A stretch of DNA of 64,000 nt, taken from Mycobacterium sp. PO1 (GTDB taxonomy: Bacteria; Actinomycetota; Actinomycetes; Mycobacteriales; Mycobacteriaceae). The notes under the pieces are model-generated. The model was not told the DNA's origin, did no database searches, and saw nothing but the letters and a program-made list of their open reading frames with translations. A program made the translations under genes and the position numbers. Below are positions 11,540 through 20,126 of this stretch, in pieces (position 1 is the first letter of the stretch; the number at the start of each line of letters is the position of its first letter). Location of the stretch: contig NZ_BLTG01000027.1 of the NCBI RefSeq assembly GCF_017312405.1, positions 54,386-118,385 of the forward strand, in the 5' to 3' direction.

Positions 11540-12829
11540 ATGACCGACAACAATCGGTACGTTCCGCCGAGATCCACGCTCGAGGTGCTCGAGACGGTGC
11601 CCGACTCCGCGCTGCGCCGGCTCAAGCAGTACTCCGGCCGGCTAGCCACCGAGGCCGTCCACGCCCTCGAGGAGCGATTGCCGTTCTTCGCCGAGCTGGA
11701 GGCCTCGCAGCGCGCGAGCGTGCAGTTGGTGGTGCAGACCGCGGTGATGAACTTCGTGGAGTGGATGCGCGACCCGCAGAGCGACGTCAGCTACACCGCC
11801 CAGGCGTTCGAAGTGGTTCCGCAGGATCTGCGCCGACGGATCGCGCTGCGCCAGTCGGTGGAGATGGTGCGCACCACCATGGAGTTCTTCGAGGAGGTGG
11901 TGCCGCTGCTGGCCCGCTCCGAGGAGCAGCTCACGGCGCTGACGGCGGGCATCCTGCGCTACAGCCGTGACTTGGCATTCGCGGCCGCCACTGCCTATGC
12001 CGATCAGGCTGAGGCACGTGGCGCTTGGGACAGCCGGATGGAGGCCAACCTGGTCGACGCCGTGGTGCGCGGAGATGTGGGGCCGGAGCTGCAGTCCCAG
12101 GCTGCGGCGCTGAACTGGGACGCGACCGCGCCGGCGACGGTGATCGTGGGGCTGCCCCGGCCCGGCCGCGCCGACGTGGCCGGCGACGACGTCCACGCCG
12201 TGGCGAACCGCAATGGCCGGGCGGCGCTGTCCGATGTGCACGGCACGTGGCTGGTCGCCATCGTCTCGGGCGGGTTGTCGCCGACCGATCGGTTCCTCGC
12301 CGACCTGATGACGGTGTTCGCCGACGAGCCGGTGGTGATCGGCCCGACCGCGCCGACGCTGGGCGCTGCGCACCGCAGCGCCACCGAGGCGATCGCGGGG
12401 ATGAATGCGGTGGCGGGCTGGACGGGGGCGCCGCGACCGGTCGCCGCGCGTGAGCTGCTGCCCGAGCGGGCGCTGCTCGGCGATGTCACCGCGGCCGCGG
12501 CGCTGGAGGCCGAGGTGATGCGTCCGCTCTCCGATGCCGGACCCGCGCTGACGGACACCCTGGACGCCTATCTGGACTCCGGCGGCGCCATCGAGGCCTG
12601 CGCGCGCCGGTTGGTGGTTCATCCCAACACGGTGCGGTACCGCCTCAAGCGGATCGCCGATTTCACCGGTCGCGATCCGACGGTGCCGCGTGACGCCTAT
12701 GTGTTGCGGGTGGCCTCCACGGTGGCCCGGTTGGCTCGCCAGGCCCACCCCGCCGGACCCCCTGCCACCGGCTCCGGGCTCACCGGCAGTGTTGCCTCGG
12801 TCACAATTGAGGGCCGCACGCAGCTTTAG
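11540..12829 (+). CDS. mabR: MabR, PucR-family regulator of the FAS-II operon
   Basis: Transcription regulator equivalent to Rv2242, described as MabR, which controls the mycolic-acid FAS-II genes by binding upstream of fabD. 429 residues. The C-terminal PucR/CdaR helix-turn-helix is visible near residues 350-385 (IEACARRLVVHPNTVRYRL). The central part resembles the GGDEF-like fold seen in CdaR proteins, without catalytic residues, and the N-terminal 150 residues are probably the acyl-CoA-sensing region. The ATG start has only weak ribosome-binding sequence. It is followed after 128 bp by fabD, with a matching palindrome in between. Confidence 0.92.
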   Translation: MTDNNRYVPPRSTLEVLETVPDSALRRLKQYSGRLATEAVHALEERLPFFAELEASQRASVQLVVQTAVMNFVEWMRDPQSDVSYTAQAFEVVPQDLRRRIALRQSVEMVRTTMEFFEEVVPLLARSEEQLTALTAGILRYSRDLAFAAATAYADQAEARGAWDSRMEANLVDAVVRGDVGPELQSQAAALNWDATAPATVIVGLPRPGRADVAGDDVHAVANRNGRAALSDVHGTWLVAIVSGGLSPTDRFLADLMTVFADEPVVIGPTAPTLGAAHRSATEAIAGMNAVAGWTGAPRPVAARELLPERALLGDVTAAAALEAEVMRPLSDAGPALTDTLDAYLDSGGAIEACARRLVVHPNTVRYRLKRIADFTGRDPTVPRDAYVLRVASTVARLARQAHPAGPPATGSGLTGSVASVTIEGRTQL

Positions 12830-12870
12830 CAGATTGCGGCCGAGTGTCGATGGCGTCGCATCACATGCGC

Positions 12871-12891
12871 TTTTGTACAAGATCTACAAAA
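12871..12891. promoter_or_regulatory. MabR-type operator in the FAS-II promoter
   Basis: Inverted repeat TTTTGT (12871-12876), 9-nt spacer, ACAAAA (12886-12891), lying 67 nt before the fabD start. As I recall, this is the spacing and sequence of the published MabR-binding motif in the mycobacterial fasII promoter. It sits in a locally AT-rich stretch, which fits a promoter. Confidence 0.8.
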
Positions 12892-12957
12892 ACCTAAGAC
12901 AAGGTTCATAATCTCTTACACGGCGCAAAACCGTCTTCACAATGTTCTCTTAAAGAC

Positions 12958-13899
12958 GTGCCCCAGACAGTGCTTGCTCTCCTCGCGCCCGGACAGGGTT
13001 CGCAGACCCCCGGCATGCTCGCCGAGTGGCTCGAACTGCCCGGCGCCGCGTCGCGTGTGGCCGCCTGGTCGGAGATCAGCGGTCTGGACCTCGCTCGCCT
13101 CGGCACCACTGCCACCGCCGAGGAGATCACCGACACCGCGGTGACCCAGCCGCTCGTCGTGGCCGCCACCCTGCTGGCCCACGAAGAGATGACGCGGCGC
13201 GACGTGCTGACCGGTGACGAGGCCATCATCGCCGCCGGACATTCGGTCGGTGAGATCGCCGCCTACGCCATTGCCGGAGTCATCTCCGCCGATGAAGCCG
13301 TCTCGCTGGCCGCCACCCGCGGCGCCGAGATGGCCAAGGCCTGCGCGCTGGAGCCCACCGGAATGTCGGCGCTGCTCGGCGGCGACGAAGCCGAGGTGCT
13401 CGCCCGGCTCGACGCCCTGGACCTGGTGCCGGCCAACCGCAACGCCGCCGGACAGATCGTGGCGGCGGGCGCACTGGCAGCACTGGAGAAGCTGGCCGAG
13501 GATCCCCCGGCACGCGCCCGCGTGCGCAAGCTGGCCACCGCCGGCGCGTTCCACACCCAGTACATGGCGTCGGCGCTGCCCGGGTACACAACGGTGGCCG
13601 ACCGGATCAACCCGGTCGAACCCGGCGTGACGCTGCTGTCCAACGCCGACGGACGGCCAGTGTCGTCGGCCGCGGACGCGATGGCGAAGCTGGTCGCCCA
13701 GCTGACCCGCCCGGTGCGCTGGGACCTGTGCACCGAGACGCTGCGTGAGCGCGGCGTGTCTGCCGTCGTGGAGTTCCCGCCGGCCGGCGCCCTGTCCGGG
13801 ATCGCCAAACGTGAACTTCGGGGGGTGGCGAACCACGCCATCAAATCCCCCGCTGACCTGGACGGACTCGCGGAAGCCCTCCGCAATCCGGCCAGCTGA
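12958..13899 (+). CDS. fabD: Malonyl-CoA:ACP transacylase
   Basis: Loads malonyl groups from CoA onto the acyl carrier protein AcpM for FAS-II chain elongation. 313 residues. The N-terminal LLAPGQGSQTPGM motif, the nucleophile Ser96 in AAGHSVGEIAAYA and the histidine in GAFHTQYM are all present. The start is GTG directly after the AT-rich promoter region. First gene of the fabD-acpM-kasA-kasB-accD6 operon. Confident by sequence and synteny with Rv2243. Confidence 0.97.
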   Translation: MPQTVLALLAPGQGSQTPGMLAEWLELPGAASRVAAWSEISGLDLARLGTTATAEEITDTAVTQPLVVAATLLAHEEMTRRDVLTGDEAIIAAGHSVGEIAAYAIAGVISADEAVSLAATRGAEMAKACALEPTGMSALLGGDEAEVLARLDALDLVPANRNAAGQIVAAGALAALEKLAEDPPARARVRKLATAGAFHTQYMASALPGYTTVADRINPVEPGVTLLSNADGRPVSSAADAMAKLVAQLTRPVRWDLCTETLRERGVSAVVEFPPAGALSGIAKRELRGVANHAIKSPADLDGLAEALRNPAS

Positions 13900-13969
13900 C
13901 AAGTACATAGCTGCACGTCAGAAATTCTGCAACAACACAGGTATCAACACCCAACAAGAAGGAGCCACT

Positions 13970-14272
13970 GTGGCCGCCAGCCAGGACGAAATCATCTCCG
14001 GTCTCGCCGAGATCATCGAAGAGGTCACCGGTATCGAGCCTTCCGAGGTGACCCCGGAGAAGTCGTTCGTCGACGATCTGGACATCGACTCCCTGTCGAT
14101 GGTGGAGATCGCGGTGCAGACCGAGGACAAGTACGGCGTGAAGATCCCCGACGAGGACCTGGCCGGTCTGCGCACCGTCGGTGACGTGGTCGCCTACATC
14201 CAGAAGCTCGAGGAAGAGAACCCCGAAGCCGCCGCGGCCATCCGGGCGCAGATCGAATCGGATCGCGCGTGA
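13970..14272 (+). CDS. acpM: Meromycolate extension acyl carrier protein AcpM
   Basis: Carries growing meromycolate chains on a phosphopantetheine arm attached to Ser41 in the D-S-L motif ([12 protein letters not shown]). I chose the GTG at 13970 because AAGAAGGAG lies just upstream and the protein then begins [12 protein letters not shown] as in known AcpM; an open frame from further upstream is spurious. 100 residues, with the C-terminal acidic/Ala-rich extension ([17 protein letters not shown]) that distinguishes AcpM from ordinary ACP; it is somewhat shorter than the 115-residue M. tuberculosis protein. Its TGA overlaps the kasA GTG by 4 nt. Confidence 0.96.
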   Translation: MAASQDEIISGLAEIIEEVTGIEPSEVTPEKSFVDDLDIDSLSMVEIAVQTEDKYGVKIPDEDLAGLRTVGDVVAYIQKLEEENPEAAAAIRAQIESDRA

Positions 14273-15519
14273 CCAGACCTTCCACTGCTAACGGCGGTTT
14301 CCCGAGCGTCGTGGTGACCGCTGTCGAGGCCACCACCGCCCTAGCCGCAGACATCGAGAGCACGTGGAAGGGTCTGCTGGCCGGCGAGAGCGGCATCCGC
14401 ATTCTCACCGACGACTTCGTCGAGAAGTGGGACCTGCCGGTGCGAATCGGCGGCCACCTGGTCGACAACGTCGATGACCACATGACCCGGCTGGACATGC
14501 GTCGCATGTCCTACGTGCAGCGGATGTCGAAGCTGCTGGCCGGCCGGCTGTGGGAGTCCGCGGGCAAGCCCGAGGTCGACCCCGACCGGTTCTCGGTGGT
14601 CATCGGCACGGGTCTGGGTGGCGGCGAGAAGATCGTCGAAACCTATGACGCGATGAACGAGGGCGGTCCCCGCAAGGTGTCGCCTCTGGCCGTGCAGATG
14701 ATCATGCCGAACGGTGCCGCGGCCGTCGCCGGCCTGGAGTTGGGCGCCCGCGCCGGGGTCATCACCCCGGTGTCGGCGTGCTCGTCCGGGTCGGAGGCGA
14801 TCGCCCACGCGTGGCGTCAGATCGTCATGGGCGACGCCGACTTCGCGGTCTGCGGTGGAGTCGAAGGCGGCATCGAGGCGCTGCCCATCGCGGCGTTCTC
14901 GATGATGCGCGCGATGTCGACCAACAACGAGGACCCGGCGGGTGCGTCGCGGCCGTTCGACAAGAACCGGGACGGGTTCGTCTTCGGTGAGGCCGGCGCG
15001 CTGATGATCATCGAGACCGAGGAGCACGCCAAGGCCCGCGGCGCCAAGCCGCTGGCCCGGCTGATGGGTGCGGGCATCACCTCCGATGCCTTCCACATGG
15101 TGGCGCCTGCCAGTGACGGTATGCGGGCCGGTCAGGCGATGAAGCGGGCGATGGAGACGGCGGGCTTGTCCGCCAAGGACATCGACCACGTCAACGCCCA
15201 CGCCACGGCCACCTCGATCGGCGACGTTGCCGAGGCCAACGCGATCCGGGTCGCCGGCGTCGAGCACGCCGCGGTCTACGCGCCGAAGTCGGCGCTGGGC
15301 CACTCGATCGGCGCGGTGGGTGCGCTGGAGTCGACGCTGACCATCCTGGCGCTGCGTGACGGGGTCATCCCGCCCACGCTGAATTACGAGACGCCCGACC
15401 CCGACATCGATCTCGATGTCGTCGCGGGTGAGCCTCGGTACGGCGACTTCTCGTACGCCATCAACAACTCGTTCGGGTTCGGTGGACACAATGTCGCTCT
15501 GGCGTTCGGTCGCTACTAA
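14269..15519 (+). CDS. kasA: Beta-ketoacyl-ACP synthase KasA
   Basis: Condensing enzyme that elongates AcpM-bound chains with malonyl-AcpM in mycolic-acid synthesis. 416 residues, the same as M. tuberculosis KasA, with the catalytic triad at identical positions: Cys171 (VSACSSG), His311 (VNAHATAT) and His345 ([10 protein letters not shown]). The GTG start overlaps the acpM stop by 4 nt, so translation is coupled. The residue after His311 is Ala rather than the Gly I recall in the M. tuberculosis enzyme; KasB-type proteins also carry Ala there, so activity should be intact. Confidence 0.98.
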   Translation: MTRPSTANGGFPSVVVTAVEATTALAADIESTWKGLLAGESGIRILTDDFVEKWDLPVRIGGHLVDNVDDHMTRLDMRRMSYVQRMSKLLAGRLWESAGKPEVDPDRFSVVIGTGLGGGEKIVETYDAMNEGGPRKVSPLAVQMIMPNGAAAVAGLELGARAGVITPVSACSSGSEAIAHAWRQIVMGDADFAVCGGVEGGIEALPIAAFSMMRAMSTNNEDPAGASRPFDKNRDGFVFGEAGALMIIETEEHAKARGAKPLARLMGAGITSDAFHMVAPASDGMRAGQAMKRAMETAGLSAKDIDHVNAHATATSIGDVAEANAIRVAGVEHAAVYAPKSALGHSIGAVGALESTLTILALRDGVIPPTLNYETPDPDIDLDVVAGEPRYGDFSYAINNSFGFGGHNVALAFGRY

Positions 15520-15565
15520 GACGGGACTCGCCTGGGAATAGGCAAGAAAGGACGCGCGGCTCAGT

Positions 15566-16819
15566 ATGGCTTCGCCGACAACAGGCAACGGTTTGCCGGA
15601 TGTCGTCGTCACCGGCATCGCAATGACCACCAGTGTGGCCACCTCCGCTGAGGAGACGTGGAGCGCACTGCTGGAAGGCAAGAGCGGGATCCGACGTCTG
15701 GAGGATCCGTTCGTCGAGCAGTTCGAGCTGCCGGTCAAGATCGGTGGGCATCTGCTCGAGGACTTCGACTCCGAGCTGACCAAGGTCGAGAACCGGCGGA
15801 TGTCCTATCCGCAGAAGATGTCGACCATACTGGGCCGACGGGTCTGGGAGAACGCCGGCAACCCCGAGGTCGACACCGAGCGCTTGCTGGTGTCGATCGG
15901 GACGGGTCTCGGCGGCGCCGAGGCGCTGGTGTTCGCCTATGACGGCATGCGTGAGCGCGGCATGAAGGCCGTGTCTCCACTGGCCGTGCAGATGTACATG
16001 CCCAACGGCCCCTCAGCGGTTGTGGGACTGGAGCGTGGGGCCAAAGCCGGTGTCGTGACACCGGTCTCGGCCTGCGCGTCCGGCGCCGAGGGCATAGCCC
16101 AGGCCTGGCGCAACATCGTGCTCGGCGAGGCCGACATCGCGATCTGCGGTGGCGTCGAGCAGCGCATCGAGGCGGTGCCGATCGCCGGCTTCGCCCAGAT
16201 GCGCATCGTGATGTCGACCAACAACGACGACCCCGCCGGCGCCTGCCGGCCGTTCGACCGGGATCGCGACGGGTTCGTCTTCGGTGAGGCCGGCGCGTTG
16301 ATGGTCATCGAGACCGAAGAGCACGCCAAGGCCCGTGGCGCCCGGATCATCGCCCGACTGATGGGTGCCAGTGTCACCTCCGACGGTTTCCACATGGTCG
16401 CCCCCGACCCCAACGGTGAACGGGCCGGCTACGCGATGAGCCGCGCGGTGCAGTTGGCGGGGTTGCAGCCCACCGACATCGGCCACATCAATGCCCACGC
16501 CACCGGCACCAGTGTCGGCGACGTCGCCGAGGGGCATGCGATCAACAACGCCATGAAGGGCCACCGCCCGGCGGTGTACGCCCCCAAGTCCGCGTTGGGC
16601 CACTCGGTCGGCGCGGTGGGCGCGGTCGAGTCCATCCTGACCGTGCAGGCCCTGCGCGACGGGGTCGTGCCTCCCACTTTGAACCTGAAGAACCTCGACC
16701 CGGAGATCGATCTGGACGTGGTGGCAGGCGGGCCGCGGCCGGGCAACTACGAATACGCGGTCAACAACTCATTCGGATTCGGCGGGCACAACGTCGCACT
16801 CGCCTTCGGTAAGTACTGA
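15566..16819 (+). CDS. kasB: Beta-ketoacyl-ACP synthase KasB
   Basis: Second FAS-II condensing enzyme, which extends meromycolate chains to full length after KasA. 417 residues. Cys170 lies in [11 protein letters not shown], with His residues in INAHATGTS and [10 protein letters not shown]. It follows kasA by 46 nt, and AAGAAAGGA lies about 15 nt before the ATG. Strong similarity to KasA along the whole length shows the pair arose by duplication, as in all mycobacteria. Confidence 0.97.
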   Translation: MASPTTGNGLPDVVVTGIAMTTSVATSAEETWSALLEGKSGIRRLEDPFVEQFELPVKIGGHLLEDFDSELTKVENRRMSYPQKMSTILGRRVWENAGNPEVDTERLLVSIGTGLGGAEALVFAYDGMRERGMKAVSPLAVQMYMPNGPSAVVGLERGAKAGVVTPVSACASGAEGIAQAWRNIVLGEADIAICGGVEQRIEAVPIAGFAQMRIVMSTNNDDPAGACRPFDRDRDGFVFGEAGALMVIETEEHAKARGARIIARLMGASVTSDGFHMVAPDPNGERAGYAMSRAVQLAGLQPTDIGHINAHATGTSVGDVAEGHAINNAMKGHRPAVYAPKSALGHSVGAVGAVESILTVQALRDGVVPPTLNLKNLDPEIDLDVVAGGPRPGNYEYAVNNSFGFGGHNVALAFGKY

Positions 16820-16835
16820 TACGGCAGGAGATTTC

Positions 16836-18257
16836 ATGACGACGATGAGCCCCGAGGCAGTGAACGAATCGCTGGATCCCCGCGATCCGCTGCTGCGCCT
16901 GTCCACGTTCTTCGACGACGGTTCCGTCGAGCTGCTGCACGAGCGCGACCGCTCGGGCGTGCTGGCCGCCGCGGGCACGGTCAACGGGGTGCGCACCATC
17001 GCGTTCTGCACCGACGGCACGGTGATGGGCGGCGCCATGGGCGTCGAGGGCTGCAAGCACATCGTCGACGCCTACGACGTGGCGATCGAGGAGCAGAGCC
17101 CGATCGTCGGCATCTGGCATTCCGGCGGAGCGCGGCTCGCCGAGGGCGTCAAGGCCCTGCACGCCGTGGGACTGGTCTTCGAGGCCATGATCCGCGCCTC
17201 GGGCTACGTCCCCCAGATCTCGGTGGTGGTCGGCTTCGCGGCCGGCGGTGCCGCCTACGGCCCCGCCCTCACCGACGTCATCGTCATGGCGCCCGACAGC
17301 AAGGTGTTCGTCACCGGCCCCGACGTGGTGCGCAGCGTGACCGGTGAGGACGTCGACATGGTCTCCCTCGGTGGACCCGACGCCCACCACAAGAAATCCG
17401 GTGTGTGCCACATCGTCGCCGATGACGAGCTCGACGCCTACGAGCGGGGCCGTCGTCTGGTCGGATTGTTCTGCCAGCAGGGTATTTTCGACCGCAGCAA
17501 GGCCGAGGCCGAGGACACCGACCTCAAGGCGCTGCTGCCCGAGTCGTCGCGTCGCGCCTACGACGTGCACCCGCTGATCGAGGCGCTGCTCGACGACGGC
17601 GTCCCGTTCGACGAATTCCAGGGCAAGTGGGCGCCGTCGATCGTGGTGGGCCTGGGTCGGCTGTCCGGCCGCACCGTCGGGGTGATCGCCAACAATCCGC
17701 TGCGTCTGGGCGGCTGCCTGAACTCCGAGAGCGCCGAGAAGTCCGCACGCTTCGTGCGGTTGTGTGACGCTTTCGGCATCCCGCTGGTCGTGATCGTCGA
17801 CGTGCCGGGATACCTGCCCGGGGTTGACCAGGAGTGGGGCGGCGTGGTGCGGCGCGGCGCAAAACTGCTGCACGCCTTCGGCGAATCGTCGGTGCCGCGC
17901 GTCACGCTGGTCACCCGCAAGATCTACGGCGGCGCCTACATCGCGATGAACTCCCGCTCGCTGAACGCCACCAAGGTGTTCGCCTGGCCCGAGGCCGAGG
18001 TCGCCGTCATGGGCGCCAAAGCAGCCGTCGGCATTCTGCACAAGAAGAAGCTGGCCGCCGCGGACCCCGCCGAGCGCGAGTCGCTGCACGAGGCGTTGGC
18101 GGTCGAGCACGAGAAGATCGCCGGCGGTGTGGATTCGGCCATCGAGATCGGCGTGGTGGACGAGAAGATCGATCCGTCGCACACCCGGTCGAAGCTGACT
18201 CAGGCGCTTGCCGAGGCCCCCGCCCGGCGCGGCCGCCACAAGAACATCCCGCTGTAA
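16836..18257 (+). CDS. accD6: Acyl-CoA carboxylase beta subunit AccD6
   Basis: Carboxyltransferase subunit that, with a biotinylated AccA3-type subunit, makes malonyl-CoA for fatty- and mycolic-acid synthesis. 473 residues. Crotonase-fold signatures are visible in both halves: GFAAGGAAYGPALTD (about 133-147) and DVPGYLPGVDQEWGGVVRRG (about 321-340), the latter forming the biotin/acyl-CoA site region. The ATG follows GGCAGGAGA. Last gene of the FAS-II operon; a strong hairpin follows the stop by 26 nt. Confidence 0.97.
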   Translation: MTTMSPEAVNESLDPRDPLLRLSTFFDDGSVELLHERDRSGVLAAAGTVNGVRTIAFCTDGTVMGGAMGVEGCKHIVDAYDVAIEEQSPIVGIWHSGGARLAEGVKALHAVGLVFEAMIRASGYVPQISVVVGFAAGGAAYGPALTDVIVMAPDSKVFVTGPDVVRSVTGEDVDMVSLGGPDAHHKKSGVCHIVADDELDAYERGRRLVGLFCQQGIFDRSKAEAEDTDLKALLPESSRRAYDVHPLIEALLDDGVPFDEFQGKWAPSIVVGLGRLSGRTVGVIANNPLRLGGCLNSESAEKSARFVRLCDAFGIPLVVIVDVPGYLPGVDQEWGGVVRRGAKLLHAFGESSVPRVTLVTRKIYGGAYIAMNSRSLNATKVFAWPEAEVAVMGAKAAVGILHKKKLAAADPAERESLHEALAVEHEKIAGGVDSAIEIGVVDEKIDPSHTRSKLTQALAEAPARRGRHKNIPL

Positions 18258-18283
18258 GTCACTGCCCTTCCGCCGAACCGAGA

Positions 18284-18321
18284 TTCCCGGTTGTGCATCC
18301 GGCACGGATCACGACCGGGAA
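18284..18321 (+). terminator. Hairpin terminator after the FAS-II operon
   Basis: Arms TTCCCGGTTGTG (18284-18295) and CACGACCGGGAA (18310-18321) pair at 11 of 12 positions. The loop holds a nested perfect stem ATCCG-GCA-CGGAT, giving a nearly continuous 17-bp stem. It has no U-run, as is usual in mycobacteria. It lies between accD6 and the oppositely oriented SDR gene, so it may terminate both. Confidence 0.85.
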
Positions 18322-18348
18322 CCTCCGTTCGTTGCGTCAGAGTCTCGT

Positions 18349-19098
18349 CTAACGCGTGGTGTAGCCGCCGTTGGCCAGGATGGTCTGCCCGTTGATCCAG
18401 TGCCCCTCACCGGCCAGGAACACCACGAGGGGCGCGATGTCCTCGATCGTGGTCAGCCGATTGTCCATGGCCTGCGACTTGTGGAACTCGACGCGTTCGG
18501 GCGTCTCCTGCGGGTAGAAGAACGGGGTGTCCATCGGTCCGGGCGCGACGTTGTTGACGTTGATTCCGCGGACTCCGAACTCCTTCGAGGCCGCCCGGGT
18601 GAAGTGCTCGACCGGCGACTTGGCGCCGGCGTAGGTCGAGTACCCGTCGGTGTAGGCGGCCAGCAGTGAGGTGACCACGGTGATCACCGAGCCGTTGTCG
18701 TTGAGCCGCTTACCGGCCTCCTGCAGGAAGAAGTACGCGGCCTTGGAGTTGATCGCGAACATCGAATCATATTCCGCCTCGGTGGTTTCCACGATCGGCT
18801 TGCGCAGCACCTTCCCGGCGGCGTTGACCGCGATGTCCACGCCGCCGAACGCATCCGCTGCGGCCTCGAACAGTCTCGCAACATTACCCGGAACGGTGAG
18901 GTCGCCTTGCACCTTGATGGCTCGGGCGCCGGCCTCTTCGACGGCCTGCACCGTCTGGTCTGCGTCAGACTCGGTGCCGGCACTGTTGTAGTGCACCGCC
19001 ACGTTGACACCGCGGCACGCGAGCTGGGTGCTCACGAGACCGCCGAGGTTCTTCGCTCCGCCCGCGACGACCGCTGATTTTCCGCTGAGTGTTGTCAT
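18349..19098 (-). CDS. SDR-family oxidoreductase
   Basis: Short-chain dehydrogenase/reductase of 249 residues using NAD(P)H; the substrate is unknown. The nucleotide-binding motif is an unusual GGAKNLGG rather than TGxxxGxG. The catalytic Ser lies in VVTSLLAAY, and Y-x-x-x-K is seen in STYAGAK. I chose the ATG at 19098: the earlier GTG at 19125 would place the start inside the inverted repeat shared with the LysR gene. It is divergent from that LysR-type regulator, the usual layout for a regulator and its target. Confidence 0.88.
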   Translation of the reverse strand: MTTLSGKSAVVAGGAKNLGGLVSTQLACRGVNVAVHYNSAGTESDADQTVQAVEEAGARAIKVQGDLTVPGNVARLFEAAADAFGGVDIAVNAAGKVLRKPIVETTEAEYDSMFAINSKAAYFFLQEAGKRLNDNGSVITVVTSLLAAYTDGYSTYAGAKSPVEHFTRAASKEFGVRGINVNNVAPGPMDTPFFYPQETPERVEFHKSQAMDNRLTTIEDIAPLVVFLAGEGHWINGQTILANGGYTTR

Positions 19099-19118
19099 GG
19101 CGTCCACGCTAGAGAGCG

Positions 19119-19175
19119 TATCCACAAACCAAAAACAGCACTTTCCGAGCTATCGACAGATTTTGATTGTGGATA
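19119..19175. promoter_or_regulatory. 9-bp inverted repeat between the SDR and LysR genes
   Basis: Perfect arms TATCCACAA (19119-19127) and TTGTGGATA (19167-19175) flank 39 AT-rich bases between the divergent starts. The layout fits an autoregulated LysR operator or looped double site. The right arm lies only 10 nt before the LysR ATG. Confidence 0.65.
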
Positions 19176-19185
19176 GACTGCGGGC

Positions 19186-20061
19186 ATGACGGCTCCCGAA
19201 CCTGACCTGCGTCGGCTGCGCCACTTCATCGCCGTCGCCGAGTCCGGCGGGTTCACCCGGGCCGCCGCGGCGCTGCACCTGAGTCAGCAGGCGTTGAGCA
19301 GCTCGATCCGACAACTCGAAAAAGACCTCAACGCAGAACTTTTCACGCGGGTGGGTCGCCAGGTGACGTTGACCCGAGCGGGTCAGACGCTGTTGAGCGA
19401 GGGCCGGGTGCTGCTGGCTGCGGCACGCACCGTCGCCGAACACGTCGAGAAGATCGGAGCGAGCACCGCTGAGACGTTCGTCGTCGGCCACACTCCGGCT
19501 CTCAGCGGCATCGAGGCGTACACCATCTTGGAACCCGCCATCGATGCCTTTCCCGATAGTTCTTTCACCCTCAGGCAGCTCTACCCTGCGGACCTGACCT
19601 CAGCGGTGCTCGACGGCTCGGTGCAGTTGGGGCTCAGACGCGGCGTCGTACCCCCCGATGACCTGGCTGCGGCGGTAGTCGGCTATCACCGCGTGCGCCT
19701 TGCCGTTCCGTCGAGCCATCGACTTGCGCACCGTCGGCGAGTTGATATCGACGAACTTGCCGACGAGCAGATCGCTCTGTGGGCGCCGCCCGGCGCGTCC
19801 TACTACAGCGACCTCCTGGTCGGCGCGTGCCGATGGGCGGGGTTCGAACCCAACTACGTCATCAGCCGCATCCAAGGAGCCGCGACCGTGGCCGCTCCCC
19901 TGACCACCAACGCCATCGCATTCGTCACGTCGGCAGCCGGTCCGGCGATGGACGGACGGGTTCGGGTGATCGATGTACACCCCGCGATCCAGGTTCCCGT
20001 TCAGGCCCTCTGGCAACGGCACACCGTCTCGGCGGTACGCGAGATGATCTTCACCAGTTAG
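19186..20061 (+). CDS. LysR-family transcriptional regulator
   Basis: 291-residue regulator with the N-terminal winged helix-turn-helix (FTRAAAALHLSQQALSSSIR, about residues 23-42) and a C-terminal periplasmic-binding-like effector domain (about 90-290). Divergently transcribed from the SDR oxidoreductase across about 87 bp containing a 9-bp inverted repeat, so it most likely controls that gene and itself. The effector is unknown. It is convergent with glpD. The ATG start fits the position of the HTH. Confidence 0.92.
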   Translation: MTAPEPDLRRLRHFIAVAESGGFTRAAAALHLSQQALSSSIRQLEKDLNAELFTRVGRQVTLTRAGQTLLSEGRVLLAAARTVAEHVEKIGASTAETFVVGHTPALSGIEAYTILEPAIDAFPDSSFTLRQLYPADLTSAVLDGSVQLGLRRGVVPPDDLAAAVVGYHRVRLAVPSSHRLAHRRRVDIDELADEQIALWAPPGASYYSDLLVGACRWAGFEPNYVISRIQGAATVAAPLTTNAIAFVTSAAGPAMDGRVRVIDVHPAIQVPVQALWQRHTVSAVREMIFTS

Positions 20062-20126
20062 ATCCCCACGACCCGATTCGCGAGGCTGCGACCAGGAATC
20101 GCGCTCGCTGGGACGTTGATTGGCCC

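Noticed and set aside
15199..15213. KasA inactivated by Gly-to-Ala change next to His311
   Set aside because: Cys171, His311 and His345 are intact and KasB enzymes carry Ala at the same place, so this is a tolerated variant.
19099..19125. Earlier GTG start for the SDR gene
   Set aside because: It falls inside the inverted repeat and has no ribosome-binding sequence; the ATG at 19098 gives the usual SDR length.
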